Shown in pieces: positions 1 through 8,464 of a stretch of 46,651 bases of DNA. Source of the stretch: an uncultured Bacteroidales bacterium (GTDB lineage Bacteria > Bacteroidota > Bacteroidia > Bacteroidales > Bacteroidaceae). Positions within the stretch are counted from its first letter, which is position 1, and every line of letters begins with the position of its first letter. The stretch covers positions 1 through 46,651 of the forward strand of contig CACYOC010000018.1 in NCBI GenBank assembly GCA_902775975.1, read 5' to 3'. Below the pieces are notes generated by a model that ran no database searches, was not told the DNA's origin, and saw only the letters and a program-made list of their open reading frames with translations. A program made the position numbers and the translations under genes.

Positions 1-1
1 C

Positions 2-346
2 AGGATTCGGGAACTGGTGGAACAGGAATCGCCGCGACTGGTTAAGGGCAAGATGCTCTACGACGAAATAAAGCGAGACGGCACGACATCGGGCTGGTCT
101 AACGACGACTATAAATGCTTCATCGACTACTACAAGGCCATCGACTTCGCCGCCTTCTGTCGCATCCAAAAGAGATACTCACCCAAGACCGCCCACAACA
201 CATTCTTTCTCATCCTCTACGAAATGGGCCTTGAAGACAAGGACGTGCGCCGCATCATGGGTGTCACTCAAGAGGCCATCCGCTCCACAAGGCACAGAAT
301 TCAGCAGAATACAAAGAAGAAGAGATCACCGGGGACAGTTCCTTGA
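2..346 (+). CDS. C-terminal end of a regulator-like protein (5' end outside window)
   Basis: The frame is open from base 2, so the 5' end lies outside the window; the internal GTG at 17 is probably not the start. The 115 visible residues end in a helix-rich segment with 'FFLILYEMGLEDKDVRRIMG' followed by 'VTQEAIRSTRHRIQQ'. This resembles the C-terminal DNA-binding helix-turn-helix of Bacteroidetes TPR/coiled-coil regulatory proteins, where a motif like 'IMGVS.EAIRS.R.RI' is common. The upstream sensory or TPR part cannot be seen. The stop is TGA at 344-346. The gene converges on topB with about 210 bases between them, in which I see no gene. Confidence 0.55.
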   Translation, partial: RIRELVEQESPRLVKGKMLYDEIKRDGTTSGWSNDDYKCFIDYYKAIDFAAFCRIQKRYSPKTAHNTFFLILYEMGLEDKDVRRIMGVTQEAIRSTRHRIQQNTKKKRSPGTVP

Positions 347-555
347 TTCATTTCACTTCAACAACTTTCAAATCACTAAGGGTAGGAGAGTGTTTCACTC
401 CTTCATTCTATACCTTATATTATATAAGAGAGGACAAAACGCCTTTTCTTTACGATAATACCAATCGCGTTTGTTTTCTCTATCCATTGGGTGGCTGAAA
501 GGGTAAAGGCATTTAATCCTGCCTGATTTCTAAACCTGCAATGACACAACTGGAA

Positions 556-2457
556 TTACTCTCTCTTGTCTTTCTTTGAACGTTTCTTCTTCTCCTCTTC
601 GGGAGTAATGGTGATGCGGCGGTTGCTCGGATCGCTGATGACGTCGTGGACAATCGCAGTAACCTGGTCTTTCAACTCCTGGATGAACTGAGCGGCATCG
701 TATTTCTTGGCTTCTATGTCGCGTAGTTTCTTCTCCCAGATGCCCGTCAACTCACAGCTCTTCAGCAATTCCTCGCGGATGAGGTCTATGAGCTCGATGC
801 CTGTCGGAGTGGCTACCAGACGTTTCCGCTCGCGGCGGATATAATGGCGCTTGAACAAAGTCTCGATGATGGATGCACGACTTGACGGACGTCCGATGCC
901 GTTTTCCTTCATGGCTGCACGCAGCGTCTCGTCCTCGACAAACTTGCCTGCCGTTTCCATGGCACGCAACAGGGAAGCCTCGTTGTAGTAAGGTGGCGGT
1001 GTGGTCATCTTCTCTGTCAGGGTGGGAGCATGTTCGCCGCTTTCCCCCTTCACAAAAGTAGGCAGGGTGCGCTCTTCCTCTTCACCTTTCTTCTCCTCTT
1101 CGCCTTTCTTGTCTTCGTCAGCCTCCTGCTCCTTGCCTTTAGCCCCTTGGTCTCCCCTTACTACGCGCCATCCGGGTTCAAGAATCTCTTTACCCGTTAC
1201 CTTGAACTCGATGCCATCGACTTCTCCCAAGACCGTGGTAGTCGAGAATTTGCAGTCGGGCAGGAAAACCCCGATAAAGCGCCGTGCCACCAAGTCGAAA
1301 ACCTTCCGCTCGGCATCGCTGAGGTTTTGGGGAATGACACCTGTGGGAATGATGGCATGGTGGTCGGTGACTTTCGACGTGTCGAAGACGCGTTTGGTCT
1401 TCTTTAATGCCTTGCCGCCAATGGGCTTGATATATTCCGCATAGACGGGAATACCGCCGAACTTGGTCTGATAAAGACCGTTGAGCGTTTGCGGACATTT
1501 GGGATAGATGTCGTCGCTAAGATATTGCGTATCTACACGAGGATAGGTGGTGTATTTCTTCTCGTAAAGGGCTTGGATAAGGTTCAGCGTCATCTCGGCA
1601 GAATAGCCGTACTTGCGGTTGCAATCAACCTGTAGTGACGTGAGGTCATAAAGCTGTGGCGGTTGTTCCTTGCCTTCTTTCTTCTCCACCTTCGTCACCA
1701 CAAACGGTTTCCCTTCGATGGTCTTAAAGGCTTCCTCACCTTCTTCCTTCGAGGTGAACTTTCCCTTGGTAGCGGTAAAAGTGGTGTCACGATAGACGGT
1801 TGCCAGCACCCAATAAGGTTCGGGCTTGAAGTTGTCAATCTCTTTCTGACGGTTGACGATGAGTGCAAGGGTCGGGGTCTGGACACGACCGATAGAAAGC
1901 ACCTGACGGTTTTGGCCGTATTTCAGGGTATAGAGGCGCGTGGCATTCATGCCTAACAGCCAATCACCGATGGCTCGTGACAGTCCTGCCATGTAGAGTG
2001 GCTGGTAGTCAGACTGGTCTTTCAGGTTCTGAAAGCCCTCACGGATGGCCTCGTCGGTCATACTGGATATCCACAGACGGCTCACGGGGCACTTGGCTTG
2101 TGCCTTCTGCATCACCCAGCGCTGGATGAGCTCACCTTCCTGACCGGCGTCACCACAGTTGACGATGCGGTCGGCTTTCTGCATCAGTCCCTCAATAATG
2201 GAGAACTGTTTCTTGATGCCTTGGTCTTCGATGAGCTTAATGCCAAAGCGCTCAGGAATCATGGGCAGTGACGTGAGGCTCCACGTCTTCCACATCGGCG
2301 TGTAGTCGTGGGGCTCTTTCAGTGTGCAGAGGTGACCGAAGGTCCATGTCACCTGAAATCCGTTTCCTTCCATATAGCCGTCGTGCGACGCGGTAGCTCC
2401 GATGATACGTGCTATGTCGCGTGCCACACTGGGTTTCTCAGCAATACATACTACCAT
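556..2457 (-). CDS. topB: DNA topoisomerase III (type IA)
   Basis: This type IA topoisomerase relaxes or decatenates DNA by passing strands through a transient 5'-phosphotyrosine break. The 633-residue length is normal for TopB. The TOPRIM domain begins at once with 'VCIAEKPSVARDIARIIGA' (E7) and carries the acidic motif 'GDAGQEGELIQRW' (D103, E107). 'SIGRVQTPTLALIV' is the conserved domain-II motif near residue 190. 'YTTYPRVDT' contains the likely catalytic tyrosine, about Y305. An acidic low-complexity stretch (many E, K and D, roughly residues 440-475) interrupts the C-terminal half, and the tail is lysine-rich. The second acidic position of the usual DxDxE is Gly here. A minus-strand promoter element lies at 2557-2564. 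This appears to be the chromosomal housekeeping copy, since no mobile-element genes are nearby. Confidence 0.93.
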   Translation of the reverse strand: MVVCIAEKPSVARDIARIIGATASHDGYMEGNGFQVTWTFGHLCTLKEPHDYTPMWKTWSLTSLPMIPERFGIKLIEDQGIKKQFSIIEGLMQKADRIVNCGDAGQEGELIQRWVMQKAQAKCPVSRLWISSMTDEAIREGFQNLKDQSDYQPLYMAGLSRAIGDWLLGMNATRLYTLKYGQNRQVLSIGRVQTPTLALIVNRQKEIDNFKPEPYWVLATVYRDTTFTATKGKFTSKEEGEEAFKTIEGKPFVVTKVEKKEGKEQPPQLYDLTSLQVDCNRKYGYSAEMTLNLIQALYEKKYTTYPRVDTQYLSDDIYPKCPQTLNGLYQTKFGGIPVYAEYIKPIGGKALKKTKRVFDTSKVTDHHAIIPTGVIPQNLSDAERKVFDLVARRFIGVFLPDCKFSTTTVLGEVDGIEFKVTGKEILEPGWRVVRGDQGAKGKEQEADEDKKGEEEKKGEEEERTLPTFVKGESGEHAPTLTEKMTTPPPYYNEASLLRAMETAGKFVEDETLRAAMKENGIGRPSSRASIIETLFKRHYIRRERKRLVATPTGIELIDLIREELLKSCELTGIWEKKLRDIEAKKYDAAQFIQELKDQVTAIVHDVISDPSNRRITITPEEEKKKRSKKDKRE

Positions 2458-2556
2458 ATTATTTGTCGGGAGTGATGTCCTATTTTAATATAAGGTACGC
2501 ACGCGACTCGTTGCCTTATAGCTCGTAGTGTTTCTTTGTCGGTGGCGTACGGAGTG

Positions 2557-2564
2557 CAAAGTTA
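2557..2564 (-). promoter_or_regulatory. Predicted -7 element for topB
   Basis: The minus strand reads TAACTTTG, matching the Bacteroidetes -7 consensus TAnnTTTG. It lies about 100 bases upstream of the topB ATG. I see no clear -33 TTTG, so this is a moderate call. Confidence 0.45.
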
Positions 2565-2604
2565 CGAATATTTATAGAAAGAGGGCATAAAAGAAACGAT
2601 TTTT

Positions 2605-2636
2605 TTTGCGTAATGAAAAGAAAATGTGTACTTTTG
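2605..2636 (+). promoter_or_regulatory. Promoter for the porin-symporter pair
   Basis: TTTG at 2605-2608, 20 bases, then TACTTTTG at 2629-2636. This is an excellent match to the Bacteroidetes primary sigma factor promoter. The GTG start at 2673 follows after a leader of about 30 bases. Confidence 0.7.
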
Positions 2637-2672
2637 CAGCCGAAATAACGTAATTAGACTCAAAGAATCATC

Positions 2673-3764
2673 GTGAAAAAGATTGTTATTATGCTTTGTA
2701 TGCTGGCAATGGCAATAGCCATACCGGCCCAATCTGTACAAAAAGAACAGAAAGAAATGCCTGACTGGATGCAGGAGTTAAAGGAACGCATCACCCTGAA
2801 CGGATATGCACAGGGAGGCTATTCCTACCAGAACCAGACGGATGCAACAAACAGTGAGCGTCGTGCCACGAATGACTTTAACCTGAAGCGAACACTGCTG
2901 TGGGCCAAGGCACGCATCACCGACCGCTGGTCGTTCCTTTTTATGCATGACTTCTCCAGCGTGGTGCAGGAGTTTTATACTGACTTCCGCATAACAAACA
3001 ACAAGGCAATGACGGTACGTGTGGGACAGTTCAAGAACTCGCTGACCATGGAGAATCCGCTGTCGCCGGTTGTCCTGGAGCTGGTCGATGTCTGTTCACA
3101 AGCAGTCACAGCCTATAGCGGTTGCTATGACCCCCTCTATGGCCTGAATTATGGTCGTGACATGGGTCTGAAGATTTATGGTGAGCTGTTCAACAGCGTG
3201 TTGCTCTATGAGCTGGCAGTCATGAATGGTCAAGGTATCAACGTTCGTGACGGCAATCACCAGAAGGATGTGATTGCAAAGTTCGACGTACGTCCCGTGA
3301 GTGGATTACGACTGGTGGCAAGTGGTCAGTTAGGTACCGGGCATGCTGTCAACGACAGGCAGATAGCATGGAACCCCACCATTGTGAAAGGGGATAACTA
3401 TAAAAGAAACCGCTATTCGGTAGGTGCAGAGTATAAGTTCGGACACTATGGCGAGTCTAAGTACAAGGATGCACGTCCCGTCAGCGTCCGTGGTGAATGG
3501 CTGGAGGGACAGGACGGCGATGTGAAAAGCCGTGGTGCCTATGTGACAGCATGCGTCCCAGTTTATGATGCGCTGGATGTCATCGCTTCGGCAGACTGGT
3601 TTGACCGTAACCGTTCCATGAAGTATGACCAGACAAACCTGACAGCGGGTGTGCAGTATTGGTTCTACAAGAATTGCCGTGTACAACTGCAATATACCCG
3701 CATCTGGCGACAGTTCGACTGTAACTATCACAACGTTCAGGCTCAGTTGCAGGTAGCATTCTAA
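2673..3764 (+). CDS. Outer-membrane porin, OprO/OprP-like
   Basis: The protein is 363 residues with a clear signal peptide (MKKIVIMLCMLAMAIAIPAQ). The mature part alternates aromatic and polar residues as in a beta barrel: 'ITLNGYAQGGYSYQ' near the N-terminus, 'LWAKARITDRWSFLFMHDF', 'VRVGQFKNSLTMENPLSP', and a final strand ending in Phe ('NVQAQLQVAF'), typical of outer-membrane insertion. This matches the phosphate-selective porin O/P family of Bacteroidetes; the true substrate cannot be read from sequence. The start is GTG at 2673, supported by the promoter ending at 2636. A symporter gene follows after 14 bases, so the two are probably one operon that moves a solute across both membranes. 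Confidence 0.8.
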   Translation: MKKIVIMLCMLAMAIAIPAQSVQKEQKEMPDWMQELKERITLNGYAQGGYSYQNQTDATNSERRATNDFNLKRTLLWAKARITDRWSFLFMHDFSSVVQEFYTDFRITNNKAMTVRVGQFKNSLTMENPLSPVVLELVDVCSQAVTAYSGCYDPLYGLNYGRDMGLKIYGELFNSVLLYELAVMNGQGINVRDGNHQKDVIAKFDVRPVSGLRLVASGQLGTGHAVNDRQIAWNPTIVKGDNYKRNRYSVGAEYKFGHYGESKYKDARPVSVRGEWLEGQDGDVKSRGAYVTACVPVYDALDVIASADWFDRNRSMKYDQTNLTAGVQYWFYKNCRVQLQYTRIWRQFDCNYHNVQAQLQVAF

Positions 3765-3778
3765 ATAATAATACGGAA

Positions 3779-5317
3779 ATGATTATCAAGATTATTCTGA
3801 CCGTCATCTTTCTCGTCGTGATGATAGGAGTGGGAATATATTCCCGTAAGCAGGCGAGCAGCGTAGATGGTTTCGTACTTGGAGGACGTTCCGTTGGTCC
3901 TTGGTTGACAGCGTTCGCTTACGGTACGAGTTATTTCTCGGCAGTTGTCTTCGTGGGCTATGCCGGACAGTTCGGATGGAAATATGGCTTGTCATCAACG
4001 TGGATAGGTGTTGGCAATGCTGTCATTGGCTCGCTGCTGGCTTGGCTGGTGCTGGGACGGCGTACAAAGCTGATGACACAGCATATCGAAAGCCGCACCA
4101 TGCCCGATTTCTTCGGCACTCGTTTCGATAGTCAGAGATTGCGCGTGGTAGCGTCAGTCATCGCCTTTGTGTTCCTTATACCTTATACCGCCGGAGTCTA
4201 TAAAGGTATTTCGACATTGTTTGAGATGGGCTTTGGCATTCCATACGAATACTGTGTGGTGATCATGGCTGTCTTGACGGCGGTATATGTCATTTTGGGT
4301 GGCTACAAGGCTACGGCGATGAACGATTTCGTGCAGGGCGTCATCATGCTTTTCGGTATTGTGATTGTCATTGCTGCCGTGCTGAATACGCAGGGAGGAC
4401 TTTTTACGGCCGTCGAGAAAATGGCTGCATTGCCTGCCGATGGCGTCGTCGATGGTGGCTCTGCTGCTGTCAATGGAGGTTTTGCCTCCTGGTTCGGACC
4501 AGACCCCTGGGGACTTTTAGGCGTTGTCATCCTGACATCGTTGGGAACGTGGGGACTGCCGCAGATGGTTGGCAAGTTCTACAGTATTACTGACGAGGAT
4601 GCCATCCGTCGCGGAACGGTCATCAGCACCATTTTTGCCTTCATCGTTGCTGGAGGCTGCTATTTCCTGGGAGGCTTCGGTCGCTTGTTCGGCACTCCTC
4701 CTGTGCTTCCCAATGGCAAACTGGCGTTCGACAGTATTGTGCCTTCCATGCTGGTAACATTGCCTGACGTGATAATAGCTCTCGTCGTATTGCTGGTGCT
4801 CTCGGCGTCTATGTCCACACTGGCATCACTGGTGCTGACATCGTCATCGACGATGACCCTCGACCTCATCTATCGTGACAAGAAAGCACTGCCTGGTGAA
4901 GTAGAGGAGGGCACTATTGATGACGTCGTCTCCGAGAAAATAGAATTCCGTAAGGTGGTCATCATGCGCGTGCTGATCATCTTCTTTATCGTGATATCCC
5001 TGATGATAGCCCTTAATCCACCCACGTTCATTGCACAGCTGATGGGTATCTCCTGGGGGGCTCTGGCTGGTGCTTTCCTGGCTCCGTTTATGTTGGGACT
5101 TTACTGGCGTGGCGTCACCACAGCCAGCGTCTGGGCTTGTTTCGTTTGGGGTGTAGGCATCACCGTGGTCAACATGTTGATAGGCAATCCCATCAATCCC
5201 ATCAACTGCGGAGCCATCGCCATGTTGGGAGGCTTCCCCGTTGTATGGGTAGTAAGTCTGCTGACTCCGAAGATGAACCGAACAAAGATCGATAGGATAT
5301 TTGAATGTTATAAGTAA
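3779..5317 (+). CDS. Sodium:solute symporter family transporter
   Basis: This 512-residue inner-membrane protein has about 13 hydrophobic segments, the normal size and layout for the SSS (LeuT-fold) family. Recognisable parts are the N-terminal helix followed by 'GFVLGGRSVGPWLTAFAYGTSYFSA', the early loop 'MPDFFGTRF', and 'LVVLLVLSASMSTLASLVLTSSS' in the region that contributes sodium-binding Ser/Thr residues. These proteins use the sodium gradient to import small solutes such as proline, pantothenate, sugars or sialic acid; the substrate here is not evident. It follows the porin by 14 bases and ends at a strong terminator hairpin at 5320-5349. Confidence 0.88.
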   Translation: MIIKIILTVIFLVVMIGVGIYSRKQASSVDGFVLGGRSVGPWLTAFAYGTSYFSAVVFVGYAGQFGWKYGLSSTWIGVGNAVIGSLLAWLVLGRRTKLMTQHIESRTMPDFFGTRFDSQRLRVVASVIAFVFLIPYTAGVYKGISTLFEMGFGIPYEYCVVIMAVLTAVYVILGGYKATAMNDFVQGVIMLFGIVIVIAAVLNTQGGLFTAVEKMAALPADGVVDGGSAAVNGGFASWFGPDPWGLLGVVILTSLGTWGLPQMVGKFYSITDEDAIRRGTVISTIFAFIVAGGCYFLGGFGRLFGTPPVLPNGKLAFDSIVPSMLVTLPDVIIALVVLLVLSASMSTLASLVLTSSSTMTLDLIYRDKKALPGEVEEGTIDDVVSEKIEFRKVVIMRVLIIFFIVISLMIALNPPTFIAQLMGISWGALAGAFLAPFMLGLYWRGVTTASVWACFVWGVGITVVNMLIGNPINPINCGAIAMLGGFPVVWVVSLLTPKMNRTKIDRIFECYK

Positions 5318-5319
5318 AA

Positions 5320-5349
5320 GGAAAAAGAGGCGATAAGCCTCTTTTTTCC
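5320..5349. terminator. Bidirectional intrinsic terminator
   Basis: The arms GGAAAAAGAGGC and GCCTCTTTTTTCC surround a five-base loop, with A and T runs on either side. It serves the symporter gene on the plus strand and cydB on the minus strand, whose stop codon it abuts. Confidence 0.85.
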
Positions 5350-6495
5350 TTAATACGCATGGTCTGTCTTGATTTCCTGTTTGTCGAGCTTCTTCTTGTC
5401 GATAGCCCGCCAGGCATAGACAACGTATGCCAAGACAAAAGGTACGAGCAGTGAAACATAGAACATGGTGCGTAGCGTAAATTCGCTGGCACAGGAGTTA
5501 ACCATGGTTAGCGATGACTGCAAGTCGGCAGTAGATGGATAGTAGGCTGTATGGTTCCATGCCGAGCAAAGCAGCAGGGCGAGAACGGTCAGTACAGTGC
5601 CGATGCCGGCAGGCCAGATGCCTCCAATGTAGTTCTTTGACACAATGGTTTTACCGATGCCATAAAGAACAAGTACGATGCCAACAAGCAGGATGACGAG
5701 CAGATACCACATTTCCACCAGATTTTTGAAGTATTTGTTGGCTTCCATGTAGATGACACCTTCATCAGTATAGGCATAGCCGTCCTTCAACAACAAGTGA
5801 ACGAGATAGGCTACGAAGAGGATGAGGAACGGTATGGCAACTCCTAAGAGACGAACGCTGCTGCGAGAACGGATATCCTCGTCATTGATGTTGTTCATGA
5901 CATATAGAATACCTAAGACACGTGCCAGGAACATGACAGCAAACCCCAACACCAGCACCCAAGGATTGAGCAATGCGTCAAGGCCGTGCGAGGCATTGGC
6001 CCAGCGAGAGATGATGGGAGTGAACGATTCGGCATCGATAAGATTGTTCTTCTCAACGATGAAATTGCTACCCTCAAAGAAGGTAGCCACGGCACCGCCA
6101 AGGAGCAGAGGACCCAGCAGACCGTTGATTGTCAGGAAAAACTGAAAAGTCCTCGGACCAAGGAAATTGCCTATCTTGTTCTGGAATTCATAGCTGACGG
6201 CTTGCAGTACGAAAGTAAACAAGATGAGCATCCACAGCCAGTAGGCCCCTCCAAAAGATGTGGAGTAAAATAGGGGATAGGAAGCGAAGAAGGCTCCTCC
6301 GAAGGTTACCAGTGTGGTGAAGGTGAACTCCCACTTGCGACCCGTAGAGTTGTAAATCAGACGCATTCCTTCTTCGGTATAGCCTAAAGAACGTGCCAGC
6401 GAATTGGCTCCCTGAACAAACATCAGAAAGACCAACAGTGCTCCCAGCAGTGCGACGATGAAGCACCAGTAGTGTTGCAAAAATTCGTATGTCAT
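5350..6495 (-). CDS. cydB: Cytochrome bd ubiquinol oxidase subunit II
   Basis: Subunit II of the cytochrome bd quinol oxidase, an inner-membrane terminal oxidase with high oxygen affinity. It is mostly membrane helices, with typical features such as 'FVQGANSLARSLG' in the first helix region, 'EFTFTTLVTFGGAFFASYPLFYS', and 'SYEFQNKIGNFLGPRTFQFF'. I start at the ATG at 6495 (MTYEFLQHYW, 381 residues). A TTG at 6510 would add only five residues and is less likely. It lies 22 bases after cydA in the same operon and ends at the shared terminator at 5320-5349. The presence of bd oxidase in an otherwise anaerobic lineage fits oxygen scavenging. Confidence 0.93.
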   Translation of the reverse strand: MTYEFLQHYWCFIVALLGALLVFLMFVQGANSLARSLGYTEEGMRLIYNSTGRKWEFTFTTLVTFGGAFFASYPLFYSTSFGGAYWLWMLILFTFVLQAVSYEFQNKIGNFLGPRTFQFFLTINGLLGPLLLGGAVATFFEGSNFIVEKNNLIDAESFTPIISRWANASHGLDALLNPWVLVLGFAVMFLARVLGILYVMNNINDEDIRSRSSVRLLGVAIPFLILFVAYLVHLLLKDGYAYTDEGVIYMEANKYFKNLVEMWYLLVILLVGIVLVLYGIGKTIVSKNYIGGIWPAGIGTVLTVLALLLCSAWNHTAYYPSTADLQSSLTMVNSCASEFTLRTMFYVSLLVPFVLAYVVYAWRAIDKKKLDKQEIKTDHAY

Positions 6496-6517
6496 AGCTT
6501 TAATTATCAATGGTCAG

Positions 6518-8113
6518 TTACTCTCCAGTCGTATATTCCGGTCCTTTCTTGATTTGTTTCAGCAGAATGTTGATTTCTACACATAGCATCAGTGTAAAAA
6601 GGAACAGGAAGAGGAAGAAGGTGAGGGCAATGCCGCCGCTTTGGATGTCGCTGACGGCAACCCATGTGGGAAGCATGTCTTGTATGGTCCAGGGCTGACG
6701 GCCGAACTCTGCTACCAGCCAGCCGCTCTCTGAGGCAATATACGCCAAGGGAACGAGGATAACGGCTATCCAATAGTGCCAAGCGGGTAGGGCAGCAATG
6801 TCGTATTTCTGCAGCAGACGTTTGGGAAACTGATAGCTCATAGCCAATACGACAACAAAGAAGATGATGAACAGACAGCCCAGTCCCACCATAACGCGGA
6901 ATGCCCAGAAGTTGATGGGGATGTAAGGCACAATGTCGTGTTTGTCTTTTACGTAGCCATACCCGAAATAGGGCATGTTGTCCTTGATTTGTGTGAGGTG
7001 GGAGGCCAGAACTTCTTCACCGGCACCCTCTTTTTTTGCCTTGCGGTAGGCGGCAAGTGCCGTGATGGCTTGTTTGCCGCGGGCAATCTTCTCATCGACA
7101 GACGGTTCTGTCTTTCCGTCTGGCGTGGTATAGCCGTTTAGAATGTCGTTGATGCCGGGCACAAAACCCTTCGGGTCGTTGGTGGCCATAACCGACAGCG
7201 CATAAGGCAAGTCCACCTTCAGCGGTGCCGACTTTTCATTGGTGTAGTCAGGCTGACTGAACGGGTTAATCCATGCGACAGCCGTCAGTCCTTGTTCTGT
7301 GCCGCCATTGTAGAGCGCCTCCATAGCTGCCAGTTTCATGGGCTGGTATTTGGCAACGTGCTGACCACTGATATGACCGGTAAAGGCTGCTCCCAAGGCA
7401 GCAACAGTTCCTACCCAGGCGGCAATCCTGATGCTTTCCTTTGCCAGACGAATGTCGCGTTTCTTCAAAAGGAACCAGCAGGAGACAGCCACCACGAAGA
7501 CGGCACCGACAATCCATGCAGAAATGACCGTGTGGCAGAACTTGCCTATAGCAAAGGGCGAGAATGCAACGGCAAAGAAATCGACCATCTCGTTGCGCAT
7601 GGTGTCGGGATTAAAGGCACACCCCACGGGATATTGCATCCATGAGTTGGCCACCAGAATCCACCATGCGGAGAAGGTGGCACCCAGTCCTGTCAACCAT
7701 GTAGAGGCAAGGTGAAAGCCGGGAGAAACTTTCTTCCATCCAAAATACATGACAGCTACGAAGGTTGATTCCATGAAGAAGGCTACGATACCCTCAATGG
7801 CCAGTGGCGCTCCAAAAATGTCGCCCACGAACCATGAATAGTTGGACCAATTGGTGCCGAACTCGAATTCGAGGATGATGCCCGTAGCCACTCCCATCGC
7901 AAAGTTGATGCCAAAGAGTTTCTGCCAGAACTGTGCTGTGTCTCTCCAGAATGTGTCACGTCTGCGATACCAATAGGTTTCGCAGATTCCCATGATAACT
8001 GCCAGCCCCAAAGTCAACGGTACGAACAGCCAGTGATAGATGGCTGTCAGCGCAAATTGGGCTCTTGCCCAGTCGATGGCACTGGCGTCAATGTCCAGAA
8101 ATAAGTTGTTCAT
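6518..8113 (-). CDS. cydA: Cytochrome bd ubiquinol oxidase subunit I
   Basis: Subunit I holds hemes b558, b595 and d and the quinol site. The 531-residue length fits the family. Visible signatures are 'TAIYHWLFVPLTLGLA' (His27, equivalent to the conserved N-terminal heme ligand), 'GIILEFEFGTNWSNYSWFVG' with its conserved glutamates, 'FFMESTFVAVMYFGW', a His in 'GKFCHTVISAW', and 'FWAFRVMVGLG', which carries the conserved Met ligand. A large periplasmic quinol-binding Q loop occupies roughly residues 250-385. It lies between a DUF4492 protein (6 bases upstream) and cydB. Confidence 0.95.
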   Translation of the reverse strand: MNNLFLDIDASAIDWARAQFALTAIYHWLFVPLTLGLAVIMGICETYWYRRRDTFWRDTAQFWQKLFGINFAMGVATGIILEFEFGTNWSNYSWFVGDIFGAPLAIEGIVAFFMESTFVAVMYFGWKKVSPGFHLASTWLTGLGATFSAWWILVANSWMQYPVGCAFNPDTMRNEMVDFFAVAFSPFAIGKFCHTVISAWIVGAVFVVAVSCWFLLKKRDIRLAKESIRIAAWVGTVAALGAAFTGHISGQHVAKYQPMKLAAMEALYNGGTEQGLTAVAWINPFSQPDYTNEKSAPLKVDLPYALSVMATNDPKGFVPGINDILNGYTTPDGKTEPSVDEKIARGKQAITALAAYRKAKKEGAGEEVLASHLTQIKDNMPYFGYGYVKDKHDIVPYIPINFWAFRVMVGLGCLFIIFFVVVLAMSYQFPKRLLQKYDIAALPAWHYWIAVILVPLAYIASESGWLVAEFGRQPWTIQDMLPTWVAVSDIQSGGIALTFFLFLFLFTLMLCVEINILLKQIKKGPEYTTGE

Positions 8114-8119
8114 AGTGTT

Positions 8120-8335
8120 TTATTGTTTTAGGATTTGAGTCGCTACATAATCGGCTTCATGCCCTTTCTCTGAATGCTCCTTCAGATAGTCCGGGAAGAA
8201 GAAAACCTTTAATACGGCAAAGATTACCACCAGTTTGATGAGGATGACAGTCCACAGAGTACGTCCCAGCGTCATGTTCCGAAAACCGTCATAATAGAGG
8301 TCATAGATGCGATATAATAGGCTTTTTTTGTTCAT
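8120..8335 (-). CDS. DUF4492 small membrane protein, first gene of the cyd operon
   Basis: This is a 71-residue protein starting at the ATG at 8335 (MNKKSLLYRIYDLYYDGF); an upstream in-frame ATG at 8350 is less likely because it is nearer the promoter. It has one central membrane helix ('LWTVILIKLVVIFAVLKVFF') flanked by charged segments. From memory, DUF4492 proteins commonly precede cydA in Bacteroidetes, and here the stop is 6 bases from cydA, so translation is probably coupled. Its role is unproven. By analogy to the small subunits CydX/CydH it may help assembly or stability of the oxidase, but it is longer and not evidently homologous to them. Confidence 0.75.
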   Translation of the reverse strand: MNKKSLLYRIYDLYYDGFRNMTLGRTLWTVILIKLVVIFAVLKVFFFPDYLKEHSEKGHEADYVATQILKQ

Positions 8336-8364
8336 AAATGGGATATACATCGTTAATTATGTGG

Positions 8365-8372
8365 CAAATATA
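8365..8372 (-). promoter_or_regulatory. Predicted -7 element of the cyd operon
   Basis: The minus strand reads TATATTTG (TAnnTTTG), about 30 bases upstream of the DUF4492 start. It faces away from the plus-strand promoter at 8427-8434, so the cyd and efflux operons share one divergent regulatory region. Confidence 0.55.
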
Positions 8373-8426
8373 GTAAATATTTCCAAAACAACCAAACAAT
8401 TTTTTGGCTTTTTATTATAATTGTAT

Positions 8427-8434
8427 TAACTTTG
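8427..8434 (+). promoter_or_regulatory. Predicted -7 element of the efflux operon
   Basis: TAACTTTG, with TTTTTGG at 8401-8407 about 20 bases upstream as the -33 element. The ATG at 8465 follows after about 25 bases. Confidence 0.6.
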
Positions 8435-8464
8435 CAGCGTTTTTGAATCATTTGACTGTTTGAG

